64,000 bases of DNA, taken from assembly GCF_015776785.2 (NCBI RefSeq), contig NZ_LFMD02000003.1:1396330-1460329 (forward strand). The letters are read 5' to 3'. Positions 18,253-27,164 of this stretch are shown here, piece after piece. The DNA is from Kitasatospora sp. SUK 42. GTDB lineage: Bacteria > Actinomycetota > Actinomycetes > Streptomycetales > Streptomycetaceae. How positions within the stretch are numbered: the first letter of the stretch is position 1; the number at the start of each line of letters is the position of its first letter. The notes under the pieces were generated by a model. The model worked only from the letters and a program-made list of their open reading frames with translations. It ran no database searches and was not told the origin of the DNA. Position numbers and translations under genes: made by a program.

Positions 18253-18798
18253 CTGGCCAGCGACATCCCGCCACAGCGGCTCGACGTCAGGACCGAGCCG
18301 ACCCTCCTCGGGTTGCACCGCTTCAACGAGGCCGACGCCGGCGCGGCCGAGGAGGCCCTACTGGCCTGCTGCGGCAGCCACCGCTGGGCCCTGCGACTCA
18401 CCGCGCACCGGCCGTACCCCGACATAGAGTCCCTGCTGGCCGCGGCCAGCGAGGCCTCCTACGACCTCCGCCCGGCCGACCTGGCCGAGGCCCTGGCCGA
18501 CGAGAGCTGGATGCCGCAGCCGCTGCTCGGCATGCGGGCCCCCGGCAGCCAGGCCGCGCACACCGCGCTGCGGGCGGCCCACGCCGCGTACGAGGCCCGG
18601 TTCGGCCACGTGTTCGTGGTCTGCCTGGACGGGGTCGACCCGGAGGAACTGCTCGACACCGTGCTCTCCTCGATCCGCACCCGACTGGCCAACGACCCGG
18701 ACGAGGAGCGGCTGATCTCGGCGGACGAACTCCGCCGGATCGCCCTCACCCGGCTGGAACACCTGGTCGCCACCCACTCGGAGGCCGGCGCGCGCTAA
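18253..18798 (+). CDS. OHCU decarboxylase-like protein lacking the catalytic His
   Basis: Homologue of 2-oxo-4-hydroxy-4-carboxy-5-ureidoimidazoline decarboxylase (UraD), about 181 residues. LHRFNEADAGAAEEALLACC, GSHRWALRLTAHRPY, YEARFGHVFVVCLDG and IRTRLANDPDEE align with the family's blocks. The motif normally reading HPRIG, with the catalytic His, is ADESWMPQPLL here, so urate breakdown activity is doubtful. No uricase or HIU hydrolase gene is nearby. GAGGAGG with good spacing precedes a CTG at 18253, which keeps the conserved LHRFN region inside the protein; the next start, TTG at 18313, has no ribosome binding site. It overlaps the convergent lipoprotein gene by four bases. Confidence 0.75.
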   Translation: MASDIPPQRLDVRTEPTLLGLHRFNEADAGAAEEALLACCGSHRWALRLTAHRPYPDIESLLAAASEASYDLRPADLAEALADESWMPQPLLGMRAPGSQAAHTALRAAHAAYEARFGHVFVVCLDGVDPEELLDTVLSSIRTRLANDPDEERLISADELRRIALTRLEHLVATHSEAGAR

Positions 18799-19580
18799 GG
18801 CCTCACCGACGCCGCCTGCGCGGCCCGCAGTTTGGCCACCTGCTGCCGGACGACCCGTACGTCCGGCGCGGGGGCCGGCTCGGGGGCGACCCCGACGGTG
18901 GTGAACACCGCGAGGGCCGGGCCGACCCGGACCAGCTCGGCGCGCTGAGCCGGCACGGCGGTACCCGATTCATTCGTGAGGGTGAATCCGATCACCGCGT
19001 CCGCTCCCTCGGGCGTGGGCGTGTCCTCCCGGTTCAGCCGGTGCTTCGTCCGGACCGGCACCTTCCTCCCCGGCTTCTCGCCGGACTTCTCACCCGGCTT
19101 CTCGGCCGCCGGCACCGAGGTGAACGAGGCGCACGGGCCGAGCAGCCCCTCCAGCTCCCCCTGCAGCACGGCCGCCTGCCCGCTCCTGTGGCCGAGCAGC
19201 GCGACGTGCACCCCGCCCCTGGAGCCGGCGGCCCGGACCACGCTCAGGTCCGTCTCCGCGTACGGGCGGCCGGGCCCCGGCGGGGCGTCGACCGGGGCGG
19301 CCGGGGCGACCACGTCCAGCAGCGGCTGGCAGGCCGGCACGTCCGCCGCCTCCCGCCCGGCGCCGATCCCGGGCCCGCCGCGGCCGGACGCCGCCGACAG
19401 CACCGCGTAGCCCGTCCCCAGGTCCGCCTCGGCCACCGCGGCCGCCCGCAGCTCGTCCGCGGACAGCTCCCGGCCCGGCGCGGTCCGGTCCCCGGCGGGG
19501 CCGCCGACCGTGGTGCAGCCCACGGCGAGCAGCAGGGCGGCCAGGGCGGCGGCGGAGGGTCGGACGGAGCTGAACGGCAC
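18795..19580 (-). CDS. Putative lipoprotein
   Basis: A 261-residue protein with a type II signal sequence (LAALLLAVGC) and a secreted domain. The mature part has a central Lys/Gly/Glu-Pro rich stretch (EKPGEKSGEKPGRKVP) inside an otherwise globular region. I do not recognise a family. The GTG start has GAGG six bases upstream. The gene is divergent from sdhC, and its stop overlaps that of the OHCU-decarboxylase-like gene by four bases. Confidence 0.75.
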   Translation of the reverse strand: MPFSSVRPSAAALAALLLAVGCTTVGGPAGDRTAPGRELSADELRAAAVAEADLGTGYAVLSAASGRGGPGIGAGREAADVPACQPLLDVVAPAAPVDAPPGPGRPYAETDLSVVRAAGSRGGVHVALLGHRSGQAAVLQGELEGLLGPCASFTSVPAAEKPGEKSGEKPGRKVPVRTKHRLNREDTPTPEGADAVIGFTLTNESGTAVPAQRAELVRVGPALAVFTTVGVAPEPAPAPDVRVVRQQVAKLRAAQAASVRP

Positions 19581-19743
19581 GGACGCCTCGGCAGGGTGTC
19601 GGCGACAGGGGGTCCGTCACCGTAACGCAGTCGACCCGTCACCCAAAGCGACCACAGCACATTCGGTTCCCGCCCCGCTAGGCCAGAAGTGCCTGTTTGA
19701 TCACACATGGGGGCCCCGGAGGCGGCAACCGAGAAGGCGTCGA

Positions 19744-19749
19744 TAGGAT
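19744..19749 (+). promoter_or_regulatory. -10 element of the sdh operon
   Basis: TAGGAT is a near-ideal vegetative -10 hexamer about 85 bases upstream of sdhC, in the 253-base divergent region. I cannot define a clear -35. Placement suits the main promoter of sdhCDAB. Confidence 0.45.
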
Positions 19750-19833
19750 GCTGGCGGCCGGTGGACCGTACCCGGCCGGGCTGACCGACACCGAAGCCGG
19801 CCGAGCCCCCAATCGCTTCCGGAGGGTTTTTCC

Positions 19834-20214
19834 GTGCCGGCTGGAACGCTGTACCGCGGCCGGGAAGGCATGTGGAGCTGGGTGGCTCATCGAGTCACCG
19901 GCGTCCTCATCTTCTTCTTCCTGTTCGCCCACGTCCTGGACACCGCCCTGGTGCGAGTGTCGCCGGAGTCCTACGACACGGTCATCCAGACCTACAAGAC
20001 TCCCCTCGTGAACCTGATGGAGTACGGCCTGGTGGCCGCCATCCTGTTCCACGCGCTCAACGGCCTGCGCGTCGTCGCGGTGGACTTCTGGTCCAAGGGC
20101 CCGAAGTACCAGAAGCAGATGCTCTGGTCCGTCGTCGGGATCTGGGTGGTCCTGATGGCCGGCTCCTTCTACGGGATCCTGCAGCACACGCTGATCTCCT
20201 GGTTCGGGAAGTGA
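19834..20214 (+). CDS. sdhC: Succinate dehydrogenase cytochrome b556 subunit
   Basis: Membrane anchor of respiratory complex II, 126 residues with three transmembrane helices. The N-terminal MWSWVAHRVTGVLIFFFLFA includes the quinone-site Ser/Arg-type block, and FHALNGLRVVAVDF holds the heme-ligand His with the typical HxxNGxR motif. The GTG start has GGAGG at a good distance. It leads the sdhC-sdhD-sdhA-sdhB operon. Confidence 0.94.
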   Translation: MPAGTLYRGREGMWSWVAHRVTGVLIFFFLFAHVLDTALVRVSPESYDTVIQTYKTPLVNLMEYGLVAAILFHALNGLRVVAVDFWSKGPKYQKQMLWSVVGIWVVLMAGSFYGILQHTLISWFGK

Positions 20215-20222
20215 GCTGAGAC

Positions 20223-20714
20223 ATGTCCACGGAAATCTCCGACGCCATCGTCGTCCCGTCCAAGCAGGCGCACACCGGCAAGGGCCTCGGCACCGGTAAC
20301 CCGGCCGACGCCTTCGTCATCGAGCCGCCCCGCAAGCGGACCGAGAAGACCCCGCGCCGCACCCGCACCAACTTCGAGATGCTGGCCTGGCTCTTCATGC
20401 GCCTGTCCGGTGTCGTCCTGGTCGTACTGATCCTCGGCCACCTGCTGATCATGCTGGTGCTCGACGGCGGTGTCTCCAAGATCGGGTTCGCCTTCGTGGC
20501 CGGCCGCTGGTCCTCGCCGTTCTGGCAGGGCTGGGACCTCCTGATGCTCTGGCTCGCCATGCTGCACGGCGCCAACGGCATGCGTCAGGTCATCAACGAC
20601 TACGCCGAGAAGGACTCGACCCGGCTCTGGCTCAAGGGGCTCATGGGTACCGCCACGGTCTTCACCGTGCTGCTCGGCACCCTGGTGATCTTCACCTTCG
20701 ACCCCAACATCTGA
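20223..20714 (+). CDS. sdhD: Succinate dehydrogenase hydrophobic membrane anchor subunit
   Basis: Second membrane anchor of complex II, 163 residues. A long soluble N-terminus of about 55 residues, ending in a basic stretch (RKRTEKTPRRTRT), precedes three helices. LHGANGMRQVINDY is the heme/quinone-side motif. It follows sdhC by eight bases and precedes sdhA by about 50, in one operon. Confidence 0.93.
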   Translation: MSTEISDAIVVPSKQAHTGKGLGTGNPADAFVIEPPRKRTEKTPRRTRTNFEMLAWLFMRLSGVVLVVLILGHLLIMLVLDGGVSKIGFAFVAGRWSSPFWQGWDLLMLWLAMLHGANGMRQVINDYAEKDSTRLWLKGLMGTATVFTVLLGTLVIFTFDPNI

Positions 20715-20765
20715 GCCGCGAGCACCATCGACCATCGGCAGAGGCCAGAGGCGAGTTAACCCCCC

Positions 20766-22508
20766 ATGCAGATTCACCAGTACGACACCGTCATCGTCGG
20801 CGCCGGCGGCGCCGGCATGCGCGCGGCCATCGAGTCCACGCAGCGCAGCCGCACCGCCGTCCTGACCAAGCTCTACCCCACCCGGTCCCACACCGGCGCG
20901 GCCCAGGGCGGCATGTGCGCCGCCCTCGCCAACGTCGAGGAGGACAACTGGGAGTGGCACACCTTCGACACGGTCAAGGGTGGTGACTACCTGGTCGACC
21001 AGGACGCCGCCGAGATCATGTGCAAGGAGGCCATCGACGCCGTCCTCGACCTGGAGAAGATGGGCCTGCCCTTCTCCCGCACCGAGGCGGGCCGGATCGA
21101 CCAGCGCCGCTTCGGCGGTCACTCCCGCAACCACGGCGAGGCCCCGGTCCGCCGCTCGTGCTACGCGGCCGACCGCACCGGTCACATGATCCTCCAGACG
21201 CTGTTCCAGAACTGCGTCAAGCACGGCGTCGAGTTCTTCAACGAGTACTACGTCCTCGACCTGCTGCTCAACGAGGGCAAGACGGCCGGCGTCGTCGCCT
21301 ACGAGCTGGCCACCGGCGAGATCCACATCTTCCAGGCCAAGTCGGTCGTGTTCGCCTCCGGCGGCACCGGCAAGTTCTTCAAGGTCTCCTCGAACGCCCA
21401 CACCCTCACCGGTGACGGCCAGGCGGTGGCCTACCGCCGCGGCCTGCCGCTGGAGGACATGGAGTTCTTCCAGTTCCACCCGACCGGCATCTGGCGCATG
21501 GGCATCCTGCTCACCGAGGGCGCCCGCGGCGAGGGCGGCATCCTGCGCAACAAGGACGGCGAGCGCTTCATGGAGCGCTACGCCCCCGTCATGAAGGACC
21601 TCGCGTCCCGTGACGTCTGCTCCCGCGCGATCTACACCGAGATCCGCGAGGGCCGCGGCTGCGGTCCGGACGGCGACCACGTCTACCTGGACCTGACCCA
21701 CCTGCCGCCGGAGCAGCTGGACGCCAAGCTCCCGGACATCACCGAGTTCGCGCGCACCTACCTCGGCATCGAGCCCTACACGGACCCGATCCCGATCCAG
21801 CCCACCGCGCACTACGCCATGGGCGGCATCCCGACCAACGTCGAGGGTGAGGTCCTGCGCAACAACACGGACGTCGTCCCGGGCCTGTACGCGGCCGGCG
21901 AGGTCGCCTGCGTCTCCGTGCACGGCGCCAACCGCCTGGGCACCAACTCGCTGCTGGACATCAACGTGTTCGGCCGTCGCGCGGGCATCGCCGCCGCCGA
22001 CTACGCCAACGCGAACGAGTTCGTGCCGCTGCCGGAGAACCCGGAGCAGCTGGTCCAGGAGATGGTCGACAAGCTGCGCGAGTCCACCGGCACCGAGTCC
22101 GTGGGGCAGATCCGCAAGGAGCTGCAGGAGACCATGGACACCAACGCCATGGTGTACCGCACCGGCGCCACCCTGAAGCAGGCGGTCGAGGACATCGCCG
22201 CGCTGAAGGAGCGCTACAAGAACATCTCCGTGCAGGACAAGGGCTTCCGCTACAACACGGACCTCCTGGAGGCCATCGAGCTGGGCAACCTGCTCGACCT
22301 GGCCGAGGTGCTGGCCGTCTCCGCGCTGGCCCGCGAGGAGTCCCGCGGCGGCCACTACCGCGAGGACTTCCCGACCCGTGACGACGTGAAGTTCATGCAG
22401 CACACCATGGCGTACCAGGAGGTCGCCGCCGACGGCAGCACCTCCATCCGCCTCGACTACAAGCCGGTCGTCACGACCCGCTACCAGCCGATGGAGCGTA
22501 AGTACTGA
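20766..22508 (+). CDS. sdhA: Succinate dehydrogenase flavoprotein subunit
   Basis: Catalytic subunit of complex II oxidising succinate to fumarate on the cytoplasmic face, 580 residues. N-terminal dinucleotide site VIVGAGGAGMRAAIE, covalent-FAD His in TRSHTGAAQGGM, QFHPTGI and LLTEGARGEGG at the active site, and GANRLGTNSLLDINVFGRRA near the C-terminal FAD contact are all present. Its stop overlaps the sdhB start (TGATG), coupling synthesis of the two catalytic subunits. Confidence 0.97.
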   Translation: MQIHQYDTVIVGAGGAGMRAAIESTQRSRTAVLTKLYPTRSHTGAAQGGMCAALANVEEDNWEWHTFDTVKGGDYLVDQDAAEIMCKEAIDAVLDLEKMGLPFSRTEAGRIDQRRFGGHSRNHGEAPVRRSCYAADRTGHMILQTLFQNCVKHGVEFFNEYYVLDLLLNEGKTAGVVAYELATGEIHIFQAKSVVFASGGTGKFFKVSSNAHTLTGDGQAVAYRRGLPLEDMEFFQFHPTGIWRMGILLTEGARGEGGILRNKDGERFMERYAPVMKDLASRDVCSRAIYTEIREGRGCGPDGDHVYLDLTHLPPEQLDAKLPDITEFARTYLGIEPYTDPIPIQPTAHYAMGGIPTNVEGEVLRNNTDVVPGLYAAGEVACVSVHGANRLGTNSLLDINVFGRRAGIAAADYANANEFVPLPENPEQLVQEMVDKLRESTGTESVGQIRKELQETMDTNAMVYRTGATLKQAVEDIAALKERYKNISVQDKGFRYNTDLLEAIELGNLLDLAEVLAVSALAREESRGGHYREDFPTRDDVKFMQHTMAYQEVAADGSTSIRLDYKPVVTTRYQPMERKY

Positions 22509-23278
22509 TGAGCACTCCGACTGTGGAGCACTCGGCCGCTCTGGACGCGGTCGAGGCCGGTGTCACCAAGCTGATCACCGTCACCTTCCGGATCCGCCGG
22601 TTCAACCCGGAGGAGCACCCGGACCCGGTGTGGGTCGACTACCAGCTGGAGATGGACCCGAAGGAGCGCGTCCTGGACGCGCTCAACAAGATCAAGTGGG
22701 AGCAGGACGGCACCCTCACCTACCGCCGTTCCTGCGCGCACGGCATCTGCGGCTCCGACGCCATGCGGATCAACGGCCGCAACCGGCTGGCGTGCAAGAC
22801 CCTGATCAAGGACGTCGACCCGGAGAAGCCGATCACGATCGAGGCCATCAAGGGCCTGACGGTCCTCAAGGACCTGGTCGTGGACATGGACCCGTTCTTC
22901 CAGGCGTACAAGGACGTCATGCCGTTCCTCATCACCAAGGGGAACGAGCCGACCCGCGAGCGCCTGCAGTCCGCCGAGGACCGCGAGCGGTTCGACGACA
23001 CCACCAAGTGCATCCTGTGCGCCGCGTGCACGTCGTCCTGCCCGGTGTTCTGGAACGACGGCCAGTACTTCGGCCCGGCCGCCATCGTCAACGCGCACCG
23101 CTTCATCTTCGACTCGCGCGACGAGGGTGCCGAGCAGCGCCTGGAGATCCTGAACGACCGCGAGGGCGTGTGGCGCTGCCGCACCACCTTCAACTGCTCC
23201 GAGGCCTGCCCGCGTGGCATCGAGGTCACCAAGGCGATCCAGGAAGTGAAGCGGGCGCTGGTCACCCGCCGCTTCTGA
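22508..23278 (+). CDS. sdhB: Succinate dehydrogenase iron-sulfur subunit
   Basis: Electron-transfer subunit of complex II, 256 residues. It carries the plant-type [2Fe-2S] ligands in CAHGICGSDAM with the distal RLAC, the [4Fe-4S] motif CILCAACTSSCP, and the [3Fe-4S] Cys residues CRTTFNCSEACPRGI. It moves electrons from FADH2 in SdhA to quinone in SdhCD. Translation is coupled to sdhA; a strong terminator follows. Confidence 0.97.
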   Translation: MSTPTVEHSAALDAVEAGVTKLITVTFRIRRFNPEEHPDPVWVDYQLEMDPKERVLDALNKIKWEQDGTLTYRRSCAHGICGSDAMRINGRNRLACKTLIKDVDPEKPITIEAIKGLTVLKDLVVDMDPFFQAYKDVMPFLITKGNEPTRERLQSAEDRERFDDTTKCILCAACTSSCPVFWNDGQYFGPAAIVNAHRFIFDSRDEGAEQRLEILNDREGVWRCRTTFNCSEACPRGIEVTKAIQEVKRALVTRRF

Positions 23279-23303
23279 TCGTCTGATCCCTGCCTGACAG
23301 GCC

Positions 23304-23343
23304 GAAGGCCCCCGTCCGATCCACCGATCGGACGGGGGCCTTC
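23304..23343 (+). terminator. Terminator of the sdh operon
   Basis: An 18-base perfect stem (23304-23321 with 23326-23343) and a four-base loop lie 26 bases after sdhB. Confidence 0.85.
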
Positions 23344-23383
23344 GTGCGTTCCGGTCGGCGCGGGGCGCCGAGGCAACGGGGAC

Positions 23384-23644
23384 CTACCGGTCGGCCTCCG
23401 GGCTCCTCCGGGTGGCGCGCAGGCCGCGGAGGCCGAGGGTGCCGACGGCGATGCCGAGGACGAAGGAGGTGACGGCGAGCAGCAGGTGGATCCAGAAGAA
23501 GGCGGTGGGCTGGGAGTGGTCGCCGTTGGTGAAGGCCTGGCCGCCGGAGTCCTTCCAGAGGTTCTTGACGAAGGTGGTCCAGATGATGATCGACCAGACC
23601 CCGAAGGCGGTCAGGAACCAGGAGGCACGGCGGCTGAGCTTCAT
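23384..23644 (-). CDS. Small membrane protein, SCO4848 family
   Basis: An 86-residue protein with two transmembrane helices: ASWFLTAFGVWSIIIWTTFV and FWIHLLLAVTSFVLGIAVGT. Between them is a hydrophilic loop, WKDSGGQAFTNGDHSQPTA. I recognise it as the actinobacterial SCO4848-type membrane protein, of unknown function. The ATG at 23644 (MKLSRRAS) has GAGG upstream and starts at the conserved region; an ATG at 23680 would add 12 residues. Divergent from the D,D-carboxypeptidase gene, a neighbour pair I recall from other Streptomyces. Confidence 0.85.
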   Translation of the reverse strand: MKLSRRASWFLTAFGVWSIIIWTTFVKNLWKDSGGQAFTNGDHSQPTAFFWIHLLLAVTSFVLGIAVGTLGLRGLRATRRSPEADR

Positions 23645-23772
23645 GGGGCGGTCCTCGGCGGGGGTGGAGGCGGTGTGCATCCCCAGTATGCGCGGGCCGC
23701 CGATCGGCGTACCGCGGGCCCCTCCTTCGGAGGACCGCTCCGGCGCGGCGAACCGCGGGGCACCGGAATGGG

Positions 23773-23778
23773 TACGGT
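23773..23778 (+). promoter_or_regulatory. -10 element of a leaderless promoter
   Basis: TACGGT ends six bases before the GTG start of the D,D-carboxypeptidase gene and no ribosome binding site is present, so transcription probably begins at the start codon. Confidence 0.45.
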
Positions 23779-23784
23779 CAGCGG

Positions 23785-24984
23785 GTGCCTACACCCCGTC
23801 ACACGTTCGCGCACCTGTGCGCCGCGGCCGCCTCGGCCCTCCCGTTACTGCTCGCCGCCCCGGCGGCGTCCGCGGCCCCGGACACGCCGCCCCCGTCGAC
23901 CGCGGTCGGCGGCGAGCGCCTCGGCCGCCCCGGGGTGCAGGTCGCCCCGCTGCCGGACGCCCCGGCGCTGCCGACGGATCTCACCGGCCAGTCCTGGATG
24001 GTCTCCGACGCCACGTCGGGAGACGTCCTGGCCGCCTACAACCCGCATCTCAGGCTTCCCCCGGCCAGCACCCTGAAGATCCTCTTCGCGGACACCGTGC
24101 TGCCCAAGTTCGACCGCAGCGCGGTGCACCGGGTCACCGACGAGGAGCTCCTCGGGGTCGGCGCCGGCAGCAGTCTGGTCGGCATCAAGGAGAACCTGGA
24201 CTACCAGGTCGAGGACCTGTGGCGCGGGGTGTTCCTGAGCTCGGGCAACGACGCCGTGCACGTCCTGGCGCACATGAACGGCGGCATCCAGCAGACCGTC
24301 ACCGAGATGCAGTCCCGCGCCGAGGCGCTCCAGGCGAAGGACACCCGGGTGGTCTCCCCGGACGGCTACGACATGGACGGCCAGGTCTCCTCGGCGTACG
24401 ACCTGTCGCTGTTCGCCCGGTCCGGCCTGCGCAACGCGGACTTCCGGATGTACTGCGGCACCCGGGAGGCGATGTTCCCGGGCACCGTCGACCAGCGCAC
24501 CGGCCAGCGCGGCAGTTTCGGGATCGCCAACACCGACCGGCTGCTGGGCAAGTACCCCGGACTGATCGGGGTGAAGAACGGCACCACCACCAACGCCGGT
24601 TCGACCTTCGTCGGCGCCGCCGAGCGCGGCGGGCGGACCCTGCTGGTCACCGTGATGCACCCGGCCAGCTACCAGAAGGTGTACGACGAGACGGCCGAGC
24701 TGCTGGACTGGGGCTTCGCCGCGGTCGGCAAGGTCCAGCCGATCGGCAGGCTGGTCGACGAGCGGCAGCCCGGCGGTGCCGAGCCGACCGGCCAGGCCGG
24801 CGGCGGATCGCCCGCCCCGCCGCCGCACGCCTCCGCCGCGGACGCCCGGTCCGCCTCGGCGTCCTCGGCCGGGGACGGCGGGCTCGGTCTCGGCGGCTGG
24901 TCGACCGTGCTGGTCGGGGCCGTGGTCGCGGCGGGCGCGGCGGGCGCCGTGGTGGCCGTGCGGCGCCGGAACACCGACGGCTGA
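23785..24984 (+). CDS. D-alanyl-D-alanine carboxypeptidase
   Basis: Low-molecular-weight penicillin-binding protein (peptidase S11) that trims the terminal D-Ala of peptidoglycan stem peptides, 399 residues. A signal peptide ends around AASAAPD. Active-site motifs: PASTLKI (SxxK), LSSGNDA (SxN) and IGVKNGTTTNAG (the KTG box as KNG). After the catalytic domain comes a Pro/Ala/Ser-rich linker and a single C-terminal helix (STVLVGAVVAAGAAGAVVAV) with a basic tail, so the enzyme is anchored on the outer face of the membrane. GTG start, probably leaderless. Confidence 0.92.
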   Translation: MPTPRHTFAHLCAAAASALPLLLAAPAASAAPDTPPPSTAVGGERLGRPGVQVAPLPDAPALPTDLTGQSWMVSDATSGDVLAAYNPHLRLPPASTLKILFADTVLPKFDRSAVHRVTDEELLGVGAGSSLVGIKENLDYQVEDLWRGVFLSSGNDAVHVLAHMNGGIQQTVTEMQSRAEALQAKDTRVVSPDGYDMDGQVSSAYDLSLFARSGLRNADFRMYCGTREAMFPGTVDQRTGQRGSFGIANTDRLLGKYPGLIGVKNGTTTNAGSTFVGAAERGGRTLLVTVMHPASYQKVYDETAELLDWGFAAVGKVQPIGRLVDERQPGGAEPTGQAGGGSPAPPPHASAADARSASASSAGDGGLGLGGWSTVLVGAVVAAGAAGAVVAVRRRNTDG

Positions 24985-25015
24985 GAGGCCGAGGGGCTGA
25001 GCGGGCGGTACGGCC

Positions 25016-25954
25016 TCACTCCCGGGGCCGGGCCGCCCCCGCCTCCTCGGCCTCGGCCTCGTCGGCCGACGCCAGCAGCGCCCGCCCGTGCGCCCTGGTC
25101 CGCTCCCGCAGGGCGACCGGGTCGGCGGTGGCCGTCCAGGCCACGCAGAACATCAGCAGCCGGGAGACGAAGTTGATCCACAGCAGCAGTGCCACCGGCG
25201 TGGCGAAGGCCCCGTACAGGTTCCGCCCGGCGACCGAGCCGAGGTAGGAGGCGAGCAGGATCTTCAGCAGCTCGAAGCCGACCGCACCGATCAGCGCGCC
25301 CTGCAGGAGGTCCCGGCGGCGCTGGTCGGTGATCCCGGCGAACGGCGCCAGCAGGTAGGCGAAGAGCAGCATGTCGCACGCTATGGCGATCAGCACGCCG
25401 ACCGCGGTCAGCAGGTAGCCGCTGCCCAGGCCGCTCGCGTCGGCGATCCACCCGGCGAGCGTCGTCCCGGCGGCGGAGGCGGCCAGCGAGACCAGCGACA
25501 CCAGGCCGAGGCCGGCCAGCACCACGATGTCCCAGGCCTTGCGCAGCACCGGGTTGCCCTCGTCCTCCGGCTGCTGCCACATGTCCCGGATCGCGGTGCG
25601 CATGGTGGCCACCCAGCCGAGGCCGGAGACCAGCAGCAGCGCCCCGCTGACCAGCCCGACGGTGCCCGCGCTGGCCACCAGGGACGGCAGGTTGAGCGCG
25701 TTCGACAGGCCCGGCAACTGGTCGGAGATGCGGTGCTGGAGGTCGTCCACCTGGCTGTTGCTGAGCGTCGCAACGGCGATCGCCAGGCCCACCGTGAGCA
25801 GCGGGAAGAGCGCGAGGAAGCCGAAGAAGGTGACGGCCCCGGCCAGCCGGTTGCCACGGGCGGCGGAGAAGTACTCGTACACCCGGTACGGGCGACTGCG
25901 CAGCACCCGGGAGACCAGCGGGCCGATGACCGGAAGGCGGGTCAGGAAGTCCAC
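25016..25954 (-). CDS. YihY/BrkB-family membrane protein
   Basis: Integral membrane protein with about six helices, 312 residues. The N-terminal region reads YEYFSAARGNRLAGAVTFFG, the conserved start of YihY (formerly RNase BN) proteins, and LLQGALIGAVGFELLKILLA lies in the second half. The family has no firmly established role; an envelope transport or integrity function has been suggested. A charged, Ala/Glu-rich tail is cytoplasmic. It neighbours cell-wall glycosyltransferase genes. Confidence 0.88.
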   Translation of the reverse strand: MDFLTRLPVIGPLVSRVLRSRPYRVYEYFSAARGNRLAGAVTFFGFLALFPLLTVGLAIAVATLSNSQVDDLQHRISDQLPGLSNALNLPSLVASAGTVGLVSGALLLVSGLGWVATMRTAIRDMWQQPEDEGNPVLRKAWDIVVLAGLGLVSLVSLAASAAGTTLAGWIADASGLGSGYLLTAVGVLIAIACDMLLFAYLLAPFAGITDQRRRDLLQGALIGAVGFELLKILLASYLGSVAGRNLYGAFATPVALLLWINFVSRLLMFCVAWTATADPVALRERTRAHGRALLASADEAEAEEAGAARPRE

Positions 25955-26032
25955 CCGACCGGTTATACCGGCCCGTCCCCCGAATGGTCGTCAGGCGCGG
26001 GTATCCGGCCGGAACCCGACCCCGGGGCCGGA

Positions 26033-27031
26033 CTAGCGCCTGACGAGCCGGCGGGCCTTGGCGAGGGCGCGGACGGCCTGGTAGGCACCGTAGCGGCCGT
26101 GGCTGAGCAGTTCGGTGCGCACGCCGTCCACGCCGGTCGGCGGGCGGTAGCCGGCCGGGCGCAGCCGGGCGCAGTGCTCGGCGGCGCGGCGGAAGTACTC
26201 GCGGCGGTCGCCGGACGGGACCCGGCCGGGCTTGGCGACCACGGTGTTGAGGTGGTGCAGCATCCGCCCGTAGACGACCGGGCGCCAGCGGTCCAGGTCG
26301 GGGCGGCCGTCGAGGAAGGCGAAGACCAGGTCGTACTGGGCGAACACGTCGAAGTGCTTGCGGCTGGCGGTGGCCAGGATGTTGCCGCCCTCCTGGCGCT
26401 GGCGGTAGTGCACGCCGACCCGGTCGAGCAGGGTGATCGTCCCGGCGGCGAGCAGCGCCGGGTACGTCCAGGGGGTGTCCTCGTAGTAGCCGGCCGGGAA
26501 GACCAGCCGCTGCCCGGTGATGAAGTCGCGGCGGTAGGCCTTGTTCCAGACGACCTGGAGCAGGTCGAGCAGGTCGGGGCGGGCGGCGAGGTCGAAGACG
26601 TCCGGGGAGGCGGCGCCGAAGACGTGCGCGGAGGCGGCCCGGGTGATCCGGCCGTCGGCGTAGGTGCGGGCGTAGTCGTAGACCAGGACGTCCGGGTCGC
26701 CGGTGGCGGCGAGCCGCTCGTCGACGCCCTTGAGCAGGCCGGGGGTGAGGGTGTCGTCGCTGTCGAGGAAGAGCACGTAGTCGCCGGTGGCGACCTCCAG
26801 GCCGGCGTTGCGGGCGCGGCCGAGGCCGACGTTCTCCGGCAGGTGCAGCACCGTGACCCGGGGGTCGGCGGCGGCGGCCTCGTCCAGCATCGCGCCGCAG
26901 CCGTCGGGCGAGCGGTCGTCCACCGCGATCAGTTCGAGGTCGGCCCCGTCCTGGCCGAGCACCGAGTCGAGGCACTCGACGAGGTAGTCCTGGACCTGGT
27001 ACACGGGGACGATCACGCTGAAGCGGGGCAC
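26033..27031 (-). CDS. Family 2 glycosyltransferase
   Basis: GT-A fold glycosyltransferase, 332 residues. The nucleotide-sugar domain starts at once with PRFSVIVPVYQVQDYLVECL, then VDDRSPDG and GLGRARNAGLEVATGDYVLF followed by the metal-binding LDSDD. The acceptor half includes VVWNKAYRRDFI and GYYEDTPWTYPALLAA, features shared with the N-terminal domains of polyol-phosphate polymerases next door. It probably acts in wall teichoic acid or surface glycan synthesis. The GTG at 27031 begins the conserved fold; an upstream TTG at 27106 is unlikely. Divergent from the large transferase at 27165. Confidence 0.88.
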   Translation of the reverse strand: MPRFSVIVPVYQVQDYLVECLDSVLGQDGADLELIAVDDRSPDGCGAMLDEAAAADPRVTVLHLPENVGLGRARNAGLEVATGDYVLFLDSDDTLTPGLLKGVDERLAATGDPDVLVYDYARTYADGRITRAASAHVFGAASPDVFDLAARPDLLDLLQVVWNKAYRRDFITGQRLVFPAGYYEDTPWTYPALLAAGTITLLDRVGVHYRQRQEGGNILATASRKHFDVFAQYDLVFAFLDGRPDLDRWRPVVYGRMLHHLNTVVAKPGRVPSGDRREYFRRAAEHCARLRPAGYRPPTGVDGVRTELLSHGRYGAYQAVRALAKARRLVRR

Positions 27032-27164
27032 GGGCCCAGCGTAGTGGCCCCGGGAGGAACCGGGGCCCGGAGGTAGGATCGGGGCGCACGTACGCACCGA
27101 TCCCAAGTGCGGTCAGGCCCGGACCGGGCTGCCACGCTCCTCCCGAGAAAGGCCTGCGTAGCCG

